From an uncultured Eubacterium sp. (GTDB lineage: Bacteria > Bacillota > Clostridia > Lachnospirales > Lachnospiraceae), in assembly GCA_934316845.1 (NCBI GenBank), contig CAKRDZ010000038.1, positions 1 to 25,675 on the forward strand: a stretch of DNA of 25,675 nt. The letters are read 5' to 3'. The notes below the pieces were generated by a model, which made no database searches, was not told the origin of the DNA, and worked only from the letters and a program-made list of their open reading frames with translations. Each line of letters begins with the position of its first letter. Within the stretch, counting starts at the first letter, position 1. Below, one piece after another: positions 1 through 8,392 of this stretch. The position numbers were made by a program, and so were the translations under genes.

Positions 1-80
1 AAATCGCATAAAATCGATAAATTTAAAGGTGTGGTAGAATTTACTTCTGCACTGGAATTTAAAATTTCAAGTTAGCATTT

Positions 81-1147
81 TTCCTCGTTGATTTTTGTGG
101 GACACGGGAAAGGCAACCGATTTTGCCGGTTTTCCCTTTTTGTGTTGCCTTTTCGCCTCATCACAGCGCGGAAAGGCAACGGATTTTGCTCGATTTTCCT
201 TTTCGCGTTGCCTTTTCGCCTCGTCCTGACGCGGAAAGGCAACATGATTCCGCGACTTCCCCTTTTTACGTTGCCTTTTCGCCTTGTCCTGGCGCGGAAA
301 GGCAACGGATTTTGCTTGATTTCCCTTTTTACGTTGCCTTTTCGCCTCGTCCTGGCGCGGAAAGGCAACATAATTCCGCGACTTCCCTAATTTACGTTGC
401 CTTTTGAGCTTCTTGCCGGCGTTAAAGGCAACCTAACTTGCTTGATTTCCCTTTTTACGTTGCCTTTTCGCCTCGTCCTGACGCGGAAAGGCAACATGAT
501 TCCGCGACTTCCCCTTTTTACGTTGCCTTTTCGCCTTGTCCTGGCGCGGAAAGGCAACGGATTTTGCTCGATTTTCCTTTTCGCCTCATCACAGCGCGGA
601 AAGGCAACAAATTTTGGCGACTTCCCCTTTTTACGTTGCCTTTTCGCCTTGTCACAGCGCGGAAAGGCAACAGATTTTGGCGACTTCCTCTTTTTACGTT
701 GCCTTTTAAGCTTCTTGCCAGCGGTAAAGGCAACCTAACTTGCTTGATTTCCCTTTTTACGTTGCCTTTTCGCCTCGTCCTGGCGCGGAAAGGCAACATA
801 ATTCCGCGACTTCCCTAATTTACGTTGCCTTTTAAGCTTCTTGGCAGCGGTAAAGGCAACCTGACTTGCTTGATTTCCCTTTTTACGTTGCCTTTTCGCC
901 TCATCACAGCGCGGAAAGGCAACATAATTCCGCGACTTCCTCTTTTCACGTTGCCTTTTGAGCTTCTTGCCAGCGGTAAAGGCAACCTAACTTGCTTGAT
1001 TTCCCTTTTTACGTTGCCTTTTCGCCTCGTCCGGGCGCGGAAAGGCAACATAATTCCGCGACTTCCTCTTTTTTTGTTGCCTTTCGAGCTTCTTGCCGGC
1101 GGTAAAAGCAACCTAACTTGCTTGATTTCCCTTTTTGCGTTGCCCTT
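81..1147. repeat. Tandem array of 37-bp palindromes with recurrent 26-bp linkers (63-bp period)
   Basis: Sixteen palindromic units can be placed at 144-180, 207-243, 270-306, 333-369, 396-432, 459-495, 522-558, 576-608 (shortened), 635-671, 698-734, 761-797, 824-860, 887-923, 950-986, 1013-1049 and 1076-1112. A degenerate unit sits at each end (about 81-117 and 1139-1147). Units start with GTTGCCTTT and end with AAAGGCAAC, so either strand can form a hairpin. The common type 1 has a 13-bp arm with one G-T pair and an 11-nt loop. Type 2 (396, 698, 824, 950, 1076) has only 9-bp arms and a GAGCTTCTTGCC-like centre. Linkers are exactly 26 bp and fall into a few recurring classes: ATRATTCCGCGACTTCC, CTAACTTGCTTGATTTCC, GGATTTTGCTYGATTT and ARATTTTGGCGACTTCC. 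Recurring linkers rule out an ordinary CRISPR array. Function is unknown. Because 63 is divisible by 3, several frames on both strands stay open, which is an artefact of the period. Confidence 0.93.
559..608. repeat. Array unit with a 13-bp slippage deletion
   Basis: Here the linker GGATTTTGCTCGATTTT runs directly into CCTTTTCGCCTCATCACAGC, so the unit has lost GTTG from its left arm and part of its linker. The linker at 181-206 shows the likely parent: CCTTTTCGC, then GTTG, then a second CCTTTTCGC. Removing one copy plus GTTG (13 bp) gives the observed sequence. This is the only internal break in the 63-bp phase, and it points to replication slippage or recombination between short direct repeats. 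Confidence 0.75.
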
Positions 1148-1183
1148 CTCCAACCAGCAAGGCGCCAGGCGCCCAGATTCCAC

Positions 1184-1211
1184 AAAAAACGGGGCGCCTG
1201 CGGCGCCCCGT
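1184..1211 (-). terminator. Rho-independent terminator of the leftward malQ block
   Basis: On the minus strand, a perfect 10-bp GC-rich stem (ACGGGGCGCC at 1189-1198 against GGCGCCCCGT at 1202-1211) with a 3-nt loop is followed by six T residues. It lies about 40 bp after the malQ stop and separates the leftward operon from the palindromic array. Confidence 0.9.
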
Positions 1212-1251
1212 CAAACCAAACTCAATTTCAAACCAAACTCCGTTCCCTTTC

Positions 1252-2742
1252 CTATCTTCCATACAATTTCGTCATCCGGCGGATCTTCTCGCACAGTTCC
1301 TTATCAAAGGCATCCTTCTTCATGCGCCACTGCCAGTTGTAGCCAAGGGTCGAAGGCGTGTTAATGCGCGCCGTGCCCGGAAGGCAGAGGTAGTCCTGCG
1401 CCGGAATGACGCAAAGTTTCGCGACACTTCGCTGCGCCAGCGTGATCAGCTGCCACGTCAGCTTTTTACGGCCGACAAATCTGCCGCCGTAAGGCAGGTT
1501 CAGGTAACGGAGAACCACGCCGCGGTCTTCTTTTGACAATTCCTTCCACCAGTCAAACGTTGTCTGATTGTCGTGCGTTCCAGTATAAACCACGCAGTTC
1601 GAATTGTAATTGTGTGGCATGTAGTCGCTTTCCTCGCGCGAATCAAAAGCAAACTGAAGCACCTTCATTCCCGGATAGCCGGTGGCTGCCAGGAGATGCC
1701 GGACGCTGTCTGTCAGAAAGCCGAGATCCTCCGCGATGATCTGCTGCTCGCCGAGCACTTCATTGATCTTGTCAAAAAGATGGATTCCCGGCCCTTTTTC
1801 CCAGGCGCCGTTCACTGCGGTTTCCTCGCCGTACGGGATGGCATAATATTCATCAAAGCCGCGGAAATGGTCGATCCGCACCATGTCATACCATTTAAAG
1901 CAATTGCGGATACGTGAGATCCACCAGTGAAAATCCGTCGATTCGTGGTACTGCCAGCGGTATAATGGATTTCCCCACAGCTGGCCTGTCTCTGAAAAGG
2001 CATCCGGCGGACAGCCGGCTACCGCGATCGGCTCCAGATCTTCCGTAAACTGGAACAACTCCGGATGCGCCCACGTATCCGCGCTGTCAAGTGCCACATA
2101 GATTGGAATATCTCCGATGATCTGCACGCCCTTGTCATTGGCGTACTTTTTCAATTGTTTCCATTGTTTGTCAAACTGATATTGCAAAAACATATAAAAA
2201 CCGATCTCGTTTTTGTACGTTTCCCGGCACCGCTCAACCGCTGCCTCGTCGCGGCGCTTCAATTCTTCCTCCCACGTAAGAAAACTGGCACCCTTGCGGG
2301 TGTCCTTGATCGCCATAAACAGACAGTAATCCGGCAGCCATTCCTGCTGTTCCGCAACAAACGCCTGAAATTCCTCATTTTCCGCGATATTACTTCGGTC
2401 AAATGCCTTGCGCAAAAGCGGGAAGCGCTGATTGTACTGCTTTTCATAATTTACATAATTTCCATCGTCTTCAAGATCTGCCGCCGCAATCTCTTCTGCT
2501 GTCAAAAGTCCCTCTTCTGCCAGAGTTTCCAGCGAAATATAATACGGATTTCCGGCAAATGTCGAAAATGACTGGTACGGGGAGTCGCCGTATCCCGTCG
2601 GTCCCATTGGAAGAATTTGCCAGTATTTTTGTCCACAGCTCACGAGAGTATCGACAAAACGGTACGCATTTCGGTCAAAGCACCCGATTCCGTGAGGAGA
2701 CGGGATACTTGATATCGGAAGTAATATTCCACTTGCTCTCAT
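1252..2742 (-). CDS. malQ: 4-alpha-glucanotransferase (amylomaltase, GH77)
   Basis: The product transfers alpha-1,4-glucan segments between maltooligosaccharides in the cytoplasm, in glycogen and maltodextrin metabolism. The 496-residue length is normal for bacterial GH77 enzymes. The N-terminus has the family ASGILLPISSIPSPHGIG signature. The catalytic motifs are in order: VRIDHFRGF (nucleophile Asp near residue 290), IIAEDLG (acid/base Glu near 338) and THDNQTT (stabilising Asp near 390). I chose ATG 2742 because AAAGGAGA lies 7 nt upstream (2750-2757) and the protein then begins MRASGILLP; the frame also extends to a TTG at 2766 with poorer support. The start is 13 nt after the stop of the lipoprotein gene, so the two are probably cotranscribed. 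The glgC-glgD pair in the same leftward block suggests linked glycogen synthesis and glucan remodelling. Confidence 0.96.
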   Translation of the reverse strand: MRASGILLPISSIPSPHGIGCFDRNAYRFVDTLVSCGQKYWQILPMGPTGYGDSPYQSFSTFAGNPYYISLETLAEEGLLTAEEIAAADLEDDGNYVNYEKQYNQRFPLLRKAFDRSNIAENEEFQAFVAEQQEWLPDYCLFMAIKDTRKGASFLTWEEELKRRDEAAVERCRETYKNEIGFYMFLQYQFDKQWKQLKKYANDKGVQIIGDIPIYVALDSADTWAHPELFQFTEDLEPIAVAGCPPDAFSETGQLWGNPLYRWQYHESTDFHWWISRIRNCFKWYDMVRIDHFRGFDEYYAIPYGEETAVNGAWEKGPGIHLFDKINEVLGEQQIIAEDLGFLTDSVRHLLAATGYPGMKVLQFAFDSREESDYMPHNYNSNCVVYTGTHDNQTTFDWWKELSKEDRGVVLRYLNLPYGGRFVGRKKLTWQLITLAQRSVAKLCVIPAQDYLCLPGTARINTPSTLGYNWQWRMKKDAFDKELCEKIRRMTKLYGR

Positions 2743-2755
2743 ACTTATTCTCCTT

Positions 2756-3742
2756 TTATTTGGCAAGCAATGACTTGCTCACACGCACTTCATAGTCTTC
2801 CGCCCATTTTTCATACGCTGTGCGGAATGCGTCTTTTTGCTGTTTTTCCACTTCCTGCTCTACGTATGCCTGATTCAGGTTTTTCGTATTTGCTTTCAGG
2901 CAGTAGGCGATATAAAAACCATCCGATTCTTCAATGACACCGCTTGTCGCATCCTTTTTCAAGGCAAGGACATTAGCGGTCAGATTGGTACGGCTGTCAA
3001 GACTTCCCAATATCACCTCTTCCGGCGCACTTCCCGTCTTTTCCTTGACAAACGAATAGAAATTTCCCTGATACGATGCCAGTTCCTGCGCATATCCTGC
3101 TGCCTGTGCACGGACTTCCTCACGGTTTGCATCGGTCGCCGGCAGATAGCACAAAAGCACTTTTGCCGCCTGTGTCGCCGCCGCATCGATCGAAACCTGC
3201 GTCGAGCCGGTCACGACATCGTACATTTTTCTTGCCACAAGATTTTCCTCAAAAATGCGGTGCATCGTCTCCGTCGTGATTCCATTTGCCTTCTGGACAT
3301 CTTCCGGAATCGTCGCGATATACTGATCCGCCTTATAATCAATGTCTTCTTTTTCATCAACACCAAGCGTAACGCCCTGGCCTTCCGCCGCCTTATTCAT
3401 CACCTTGATCTGAATGATGAGACGCACGATATCTTCGATCGCCGTCTGACCGATCGTGCGGTCGTCAACCGAGATATTCCAGACGTCAGAACTAAGCATG
3501 GAATCGTACTGATTCTTCAAAAACCAGCTGTAAACCAGATATTCATCGTAAGTCACGCCCTGTTTGCCAACAGCGACCGCAACCGAATCTCCCTTTAGTT
3601 CTCCATTGTTTACTTTCGCCGCCTTTTCTACACTTGTCGTCTGTTCTTCTGTCGTTCCCGTCTTTTTAGAACATCCGGCACTCGTGAGCACCAGGCTCAC
3701 AGCAAGACATCCGCAAAGAATCTTTTTTCCAACTCTATTCAT
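2756..3742 (-). CDS. Foldase-like lipoprotein (SurA/PrsA-type, degenerate parvulin region)
   Basis: This is a 328-residue exported lipoprotein. It has a basic N-terminus, a hydrophobic stretch and a TSAGC lipobox with the lipidated Cys at residue 24. A Thr/Glu/Lys-rich spacer leads into a helical segment resembling the SurA/trigger-factor N-terminal chaperone fold (GVTYDEYLVYSWFLKNQYDS near residues 63-82). The C-terminal third resembles a parvulin module (LGSLDSRT, then a SDGFYIAYCL strand), but I do not see the usual PPIase active-site residues, so it may act as a chaperone only. The start is ATG 3742, with AAGGAGG just upstream, and it overlaps the mfd stop as ATGAATAG (8 nt), indicating translational coupling. 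It probably helps fold secreted proteins on the outer face of the membrane. The family call is by motif only. Confidence 0.8.
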   Translation of the reverse strand: MNRVGKKILCGCLAVSLVLTSAGCSKKTGTTEEQTTSVEKAAKVNNGELKGDSVAVAVGKQGVTYDEYLVYSWFLKNQYDSMLSSDVWNISVDDRTIGQTAIEDIVRLIIQIKVMNKAAEGQGVTLGVDEKEDIDYKADQYIATIPEDVQKANGITTETMHRIFEENLVARKMYDVVTGSTQVSIDAAATQAAKVLLCYLPATDANREEVRAQAAGYAQELASYQGNFYSFVKEKTGSAPEEVILGSLDSRTNLTANVLALKKDATSGVIEESDGFYIAYCLKANTKNLNQAYVEQEVEKQQKDAFRTAYEKWAEDYEVRVSKSLLAK

Positions 3743-6700
3743 CTTCTTCCTCCTTGATCTTCTGCATCTCATTTACAAGTTCTGACAATTGACGGAGCAA
3801 TGGCTCTCCGCTCTGCTGATATACAAAATACGGCGTTGTCTCCGGTACAAACCGCAGTTTTCCCTGATATGCCGCAAGCAGATCCGGGATTTTGTCCGTC
3901 GCCACCTTTGCCTGCGGAAACATCGTGATCCGTATCTGGTTCGCCTTTTCCACAACCGCCGTAATGTAAGCATCGTGCGCTTTCGCTTTCAACAGCGCGA
4001 TCTCCAGAAGATTGCATACACTCTGCGGCGGCTCGCCAAAACGGTCGATCAGTTCATCCATCATATCGTCTCTCTCCGGCTCCGTCTCAATTTCCGCAAT
4101 GCGTTTGTACACATCCAGTTTCTGGAATTCATTCGGAATATAATCTGCCGGGATAAACGCATCCATTTTCAGATCAATATTTGTCTCAAACTCGTCATTT
4201 TCAACCTTTTCCCCTTTGAGGCGCTTGACGGCTTCGTTGAGCATCTTGCAGTACAGATCGTATCCAACCGCCTCCATATGTCCGTGCTGTCTGGCTCCCA
4301 ACAGGTTTCCCGCGCCACGGATCTCAAGGTCTCTCATAGATATTTTAAACCCTGAACCAAGTTCTGTAAACTCTTTTATTGCGGCAAGGCGTTTTTCTGC
4401 TACTTCTTTTAACATCTTGTCGCGCTTATACATCAAAAATGCATACGCCGTCCGGTTGGAACGCCCGACACGCCCGCGCAGCTGATAAAGCTGGGAAAGT
4501 CCTAATTTATCAGCTTCATCAATAATGATCGTATTGACGTTAGGGATGTCTAACCCCGTTTCCACGATTGTCGTCGAGACGAGGACATCAATCTCGCCAT
4601 TGACAAAGGCAAACATAGTCCGCTCCAGTTCGCGCTCATTCATCTGACCGTGCGCATAAGCGACAACCGCCTCCGGTACAAGTTTCTGCACTTCTCCGGC
4701 GATAATATCCATGTTGGCGACGCGGTTGTACACATAGTAAACCTGCCCGCCGCGTCCAAGTTCACGAAGAATCGCCTCGCGCACGATCTCGTCATTTTTC
4801 TCCATAACAAATGTCTGAATCGGCATACGATCGACCGGCGGCTCTTCCAGCACACTCATATCGCGGATTCCGACAAGACTCATGTGAAGTGTCCGCGGAA
4901 TCGGCGTCGCCGTAAGGGTCAGGACATCAATGTCATTTTTCAGCTGTTTCAATTTTTCTTTATGTGTCACGCCAAAACGCTGTTCCTCATCGACGATCAA
5001 AAGTCCGAGATCCTTGTAGACAACATCTTTTGCCAGAAGCCGGTGTGTCCCGATGACAATGTCGATCGCGCCTTTCCGCAGTTTTTCCACCGTCTGCTTA
5101 TTTTCTTTTGGCGTCCGCAGACGGGAAAGCATCCCCACTTCGACGCTGTAATCGCGCATTCTCTGCACAAAGGTATTGTAATGCTGGCCGGCAAGGATCG
5201 TCGTCGGCACAAGGACGGCCACCTGCTTGCCATCCAAAACAGCCTTAAAGGCGGCGCGGATTGCAATCTCCGTCTTTCCATAGCCGACATCTCCGCAGAT
5301 CAGGCGGTCCATTGCCTTGACGCTCTCCATGTCTTTTTTCGTATCTTCGATTGCGCGCAGCTGGTCTTCCGTCTCCTCGTATGGAAACATTTCTTCAAAT
5401 TCACGCTGCCATACCGTATCTTTTTCAAATGCGTGACCCTGCTTTGCCTGCCGTTTTGCATACAGATCAACAAGTTCCTGCGCGATCTCCTTGACGGCAC
5501 CTTTGACACGGGTTTTCGTCTTTTTCCACTCCGGCGAATTGAGTTTATTTAACTTCGGTACCTTCGCCGCGTCACTTCCCGCGTATTTTTGCAGCACTTC
5601 CAGAGAAGTCGCCGGGATATACAGGTTGCTCCCGCCTGCGTAAGCCACTTTCAGATAATCTTTCGTAATATGATCGACTTCAATCTTTTCGATTCCCTCA
5701 TAGACCCCAAGTCCGTGATTTTCATGAACGACGTAATCTCCGATCTTTAAGTCGTTAAAACTGTGGATCGCCGCTCCTTCATAACGTTTGACACGTTTTT
5801 TCCGCTTCTTCTTTACGCCGCCAAAGATGTCACCCTCGGTCATGACAACAAAGCGCAGATTCGGATACTCAAATCCTTTCCGCAGCGTCCCTTTACTGAT
5901 CATGACCTCGCCCGGAAGCAGTTCGTGCGACAGATCTCTGCTGTAAAATGCTGGGATCTCGTAATCCTGAAGATCCTGGCAAAGACGCTCTGCACGCGTT
6001 CCCGACGCGGACAGTACCAGCACGCGGTATCCGTTTTTCCGCAGCCGCAGGATATCCTTGGCAAGCAGCGAAAAATTGTTATTGTACGAAGGGGCTGCCT
6101 GCGTCTGAAAATTGTATTTATGTGCGACATTAAATTCCTTTACTTTCATATCGAGCGCCGTCATAAGGATAAGCGGCAGCTCGGACAATTTTTTTAAAAG
6201 TACCGGCAGCGAAAACAGAACTTCCATCTGCCCCGGCAGAATATAGCCCTTTTCCAGCCGGCTTACCATACTCTCGCGGAATTCATACTCAACCGCTTCG
6301 CCCTTTTCGATGCAGCGCGCCGGTTCATCAAGATAAACGCAGACATCTTCTCCCTTAAAATAGTCAAAAAACGAACTGACATTTTTTGTAAAATAGCTGA
6401 CATAACTTTCCAGATTGACAAGTCCGTGATAGACTTCGTATGTCTCTCGGAAATTTGCCACGCTCTGGCGGAGCCGCGACGCTTCTTCCTGCTTTCCCTC
6501 TTCTTCAAACTGACGCACGCAGGTCTGCATTTCCTCGTCCATGCGGTGCATCCCCTCTAGGATGCGGTCTTCTTCCAGAAAAATTTCCGTTGCCGGATAA
6601 ATCTCGATCTCGGAAACGATCTCGACCGAACGCTGGCTCTCTACGTCGATCCGCCGGATCCCGTCTATTTCGTCGCCCCACAGTTCGATACGATACGGAC

Positions 6701-7259
6701 ATTCCTCAGTCAGCGGAAATACGTCAATGATTCCACCGCGTACCGAAAACTCGCCCTCTTTTTGCACTTGCCCGGTATTTTCGTACCCGATCGCGATAAG
6801 ATTTTTCTTAAATTCTTCCAGATTCAGAATTTCTTCCACCGCCACATGAATCCGGTTTTCCCGATATCGTTCAAACGGCAGGCAGTAATCCATCCCACCG
6901 TCTAATGTCGTTACGACGGTAAGCGGTTCCTTTTCCAGCAGCCGCTTGATGACTTTCAGCCGCTCTTTCACGATCGCCTGCCCGTGCACATCCGCACTGT
7001 AAAAGATAAAATCTTTCGCCGGATAATACATGACGTCGTGGTCGTAAAGTTTCAGATCTTCCACAAGTTCTTTGGCTCTCACTTCATTGTGTGTGATGAC
7101 AAGCCGGATCCTCTTATCGCGCCCTGTCCCATAGATCATATGGCTCTCCTGGGTATCCATACATCCGATCAGCTGAACCGGAAATTCACCCTTTTTTATC
7201 CCGCGTATGAGCTGGTCATATTCTTCCAGTTCCCCAAGAGGGGCAAATAACGTCTCCAA
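3735..7259 (-). CDS. mfd: Transcription-repair coupling factor Mfd
   Basis: Mfd is a DNA translocase that removes RNA polymerase stalled at lesions and recruits UvrA. The 1174-residue length is typical. Regions in order: an N-terminal UvrB-like part (about 1-350); the CarD-like RNA-polymerase interaction domain (KIGDYVVHENHGLGVYEG, about residue 505); helicase motifs including Walker A GDVGYGKTE (about 655), DEEQ (about 756), LTATPIPRTL (about 780) and QLRGRVGRS (about 930); and a C-terminal TRCF domain. The start appears to be TTG 7259, with an AAGGA-type site 9 nt upstream and no ATG nearby that keeps the N-terminal fold. It begins 26 nt after the pth stop and overlaps the lipoprotein start downstream, so pth, mfd and the lipoprotein gene form a tight operon. 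Confidence 0.98.
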   Translation of the reverse strand: METLFAPLGELEEYDQLIRGIKKGEFPVQLIGCMDTQESHMIYGTGRDKRIRLVITHNEVRAKELVEDLKLYDHDVMYYPAKDFIFYSADVHGQAIVKERLKVIKRLLEKEPLTVVTTLDGGMDYCLPFERYRENRIHVAVEEILNLEEFKKNLIAIGYENTGQVQKEGEFSVRGGIIDVFPLTEECPYRIELWGDEIDGIRRIDVESQRSVEIVSEIEIYPATEIFLEEDRILEGMHRMDEEMQTCVRQFEEEGKQEEASRLRQSVANFRETYEVYHGLVNLESYVSYFTKNVSSFFDYFKGEDVCVYLDEPARCIEKGEAVEYEFRESMVSRLEKGYILPGQMEVLFSLPVLLKKLSELPLILMTALDMKVKEFNVAHKYNFQTQAAPSYNNNFSLLAKDILRLRKNGYRVLVLSASGTRAERLCQDLQDYEIPAFYSRDLSHELLPGEVMISKGTLRKGFEYPNLRFVVMTEGDIFGGVKKKRKKRVKRYEGAAIHSFNDLKIGDYVVHENHGLGVYEGIEKIEVDHITKDYLKVAYAGGSNLYIPATSLEVLQKYAGSDAAKVPKLNKLNSPEWKKTKTRVKGAVKEIAQELVDLYAKRQAKQGHAFEKDTVWQREFEEMFPYEETEDQLRAIEDTKKDMESVKAMDRLICGDVGYGKTEIAIRAAFKAVLDGKQVAVLVPTTILAGQHYNTFVQRMRDYSVEVGMLSRLRTPKENKQTVEKLRKGAIDIVIGTHRLLAKDVVYKDLGLLIVDEEQRFGVTHKEKLKQLKNDIDVLTLTATPIPRTLHMSLVGIRDMSVLEEPPVDRMPIQTFVMEKNDEIVREAILRELGRGGQVYYVYNRVANMDIIAGEVQKLVPEAVVAYAHGQMNERELERTMFAFVNGEIDVLVSTTIVETGLDIPNVNTIIIDEADKLGLSQLYQLRGRVGRSNRTAYAFLMYKRDKMLKEVAEKRLAAIKEFTELGSGFKISMRDLEIRGAGNLLGARQHGHMEAVGYDLYCKMLNEAVKRLKGEKVENDEFETNIDLKMDAFIPADYIPNEFQKLDVYKRIAEIETEPERDDMMDELIDRFGEPPQSVCNLLEIALLKAKAHDAYITAVVEKANQIRITMFPQAKVATDKIPDLLAAYQGKLRFVPETTPYFVYQQSGEPLLRQLSELVNEMQKIKEEEDE

Positions 7260-7285
7260 ATCTCTCTTTCCTTTCCAAAATTTTC

Positions 7286-7855
7286 CTATTTCTTTTTCGC
7301 ATTAAAGCGGTTCATCGCCACATCGACATCCTGTGTCACAATCGTTTCCACGGCGGCGACGGCTTCATCTAACACTTCACTCATCTTCTTTTCGTCCTCT
7401 TTGGAAAAATGTCCCAGCACATGATTCACAAGATCACCGCCCTGCGGCTTCGCTCCCACGCCCACTTTGACCCGCGGAAATTCGTTGGTTCCGAGGTGGG
7501 AAATGATATTTTTGATGCCATTGTGCCCGCCGGCACTTCCCTTTCTCCGCACGCGGATCTGTCCCACTTCCAGATCGATATCATCGTACGCCACGACAAT
7601 ATCTTCCGGCTCAATCTTATAGTAATCCGCGATACTCCGCACGCTTTCGCCACTCAGATTCATAAATGTCTGCGGCTGCGCCAGTATTACTTTTTCACCT
7701 TCGATAAATCCCTTGCCGCACACGGCTTTATGCTCTTTGCTGTTTAATGGAATATGATATTCATCCGAAAGTCTTGCTATGACTCCAAATCCAATATTAT
7801 GTCTTGTCCCGGCATACTGTCTGCCTGGGTTTCCTAATCCTACAATCAGTTTCAT
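7286..7855 (-). CDS. pth: Peptidyl-tRNA hydrolase
   Basis: The enzyme cleaves peptidyl-tRNA released from stalled ribosomes and so recycles tRNA. The 189-residue length is normal. The signature LIVGLGNPGRQYAGTRHNIG carries the conserved Asn and the catalytic His near residue 20. YDDIDLEVGQIRVRRKGSAG (about residue 90) and GHNGIKNI follow in the usual order. The start is ATG 7855, with GGAGG about 6 nt upstream; the frame also runs back to a TTG at 7867. Pth followed by mfd is a common gene order in Firmicutes. Confidence 0.97.
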   Translation of the reverse strand: MKLIVGLGNPGRQYAGTRHNIGFGVIARLSDEYHIPLNSKEHKAVCGKGFIEGEKVILAQPQTFMNLSGESVRSIADYYKIEPEDIVVAYDDIDLEVGQIRVRRKGSAGGHNGIKNIISHLGTNEFPRVKVGVGAKPQGGDLVNHVLGHFSKEDEKKMSEVLDEAVAAVETIVTQDVDVAMNRFNAKKK

Positions 7856-7940
7856 ACGCGCCTCCAAGTGTACATTATCTTTTTATTATACCAATTTCAC
7901 AGCTTGTCGGCAAGGGTTTTGTGAAAAACCGGAAACGGCG

Positions 7941-7978
7941 AAAAAAAAACGGTCACAACTACAAACACAGTTATGACC
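7941..7978 (-). terminator. Rho-independent terminator after spoVG
   Basis: On the minus strand, GGTCATAACT pairs with AGTTGTGACC (10 bp with one G-U pair) around an 8-nt loop and is followed by nine T residues. It separates spoVG (stop at 8021) from pth (start at 7855), so pth-mfd probably has its own promoter in 7856-7940, which I cannot place with confidence. Confidence 0.87.
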
Positions 7979-8020
7979 CGTCTTATACCATTGCGTGCTG
8001 CATCGCTTACACGCGTAAAT

Positions 8021-8293
8021 TCAATTTTCTGCCTGTTCCTGCAATACTTCTCTGAAGCGCGCAAGAATCGCATCTTCCAGTTCTGCTCGCATCTGAGGAT
8101 TGATTGGATGAGCGACATCGCGGAACTGCTCGTCTGGTGTTCTCTTACTTGGCATCGCGATGAAATATCCTTTTTCACCTTCAATCACTTTAATATCATG
8201 AACGACGAAACAATCGTCGAATGTCACAGATGCTACCGCTTTCATTTTCGAATCTTTATCAATGACCCGAATACGAACGTCTGTTACCTGCAT
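8021..8293 (-). CDS. spoVG: Septation/sporulation regulator SpoVG
   Basis: SpoVG is a small nucleic-acid-binding regulator. In Bacillus it affects septation and sporulation, and relatives bind RNA or DNA in other Firmicutes. This 90-residue protein has the hallmarks: VTDVRIRVID at the N-terminus, FVVHDIKVIEG, then the near-invariant AMPSKRTPDEQFRDVAHPIN. I prefer ATG 8293 to the in-frame ATG 8299 because AGAGGA at 8301-8306 is then 7 nt away and the protein begins like its homologues. The gene lies 100 bp after glgD, with a large inverted repeat in between, and has its own terminator. Confidence 0.97.
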   Translation of the reverse strand: MQVTDVRIRVIDKDSKMKAVASVTFDDCFVVHDIKVIEGEKGYFIAMPSKRTPDEQFRDVAHPINPQMRAELEDAILARFREVLQEQAEN

Positions 8294-8330
8294 ACCCATA
8301 TCCTCTCTTCTGCTTTTTCATTCATTTTCC

Positions 8331-8389
8331 GCAGCGTAACTATTCAGGACACCCCATCCCTCACATTAGATCCTGAATAGTTACGTTGC
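8331..8389. repeat. 19-bp inverted repeat between glgD and spoVG
   Basis: GCAGCGTAACTATTCAGGA (8331-8349) is complementary to TCCTGAATAGTTACGTTGC (8371-8389), with only one G-T pair in 19 bp and a 21-nt loop. It begins 4 bp after the glgD stop. Neither side has a T-run, so it is not a standard terminator. It could be an mRNA 3'-end stabiliser, a REP-like palindromic element, or a structure limiting read-through into spoVG. Confidence 0.8.
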
Positions 8390-8392
8390 AGA

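Noticed and set aside
144..1112. CRISPR array
   Set aside because: The between-repeat segments are not unique; they fall into a few recurring classes. The repeats are unusually variable in the centre, and no cas gene is in the window.
1161..1173. GGCGCC-A-GGCGCC near the end of the array as a separate element
   Set aside because: It is a short GC-rich repeat beside the malQ terminator, with nothing else to support a function.
72..1183. Long open frames on both strands encoding 21-residue repeats rich in LPFR and RKGN
   Set aside because: They occur in several frames and both strands at once because the 63-bp period is divisible by 3. No consistent ribosome binding site or non-repeat domain is seen.
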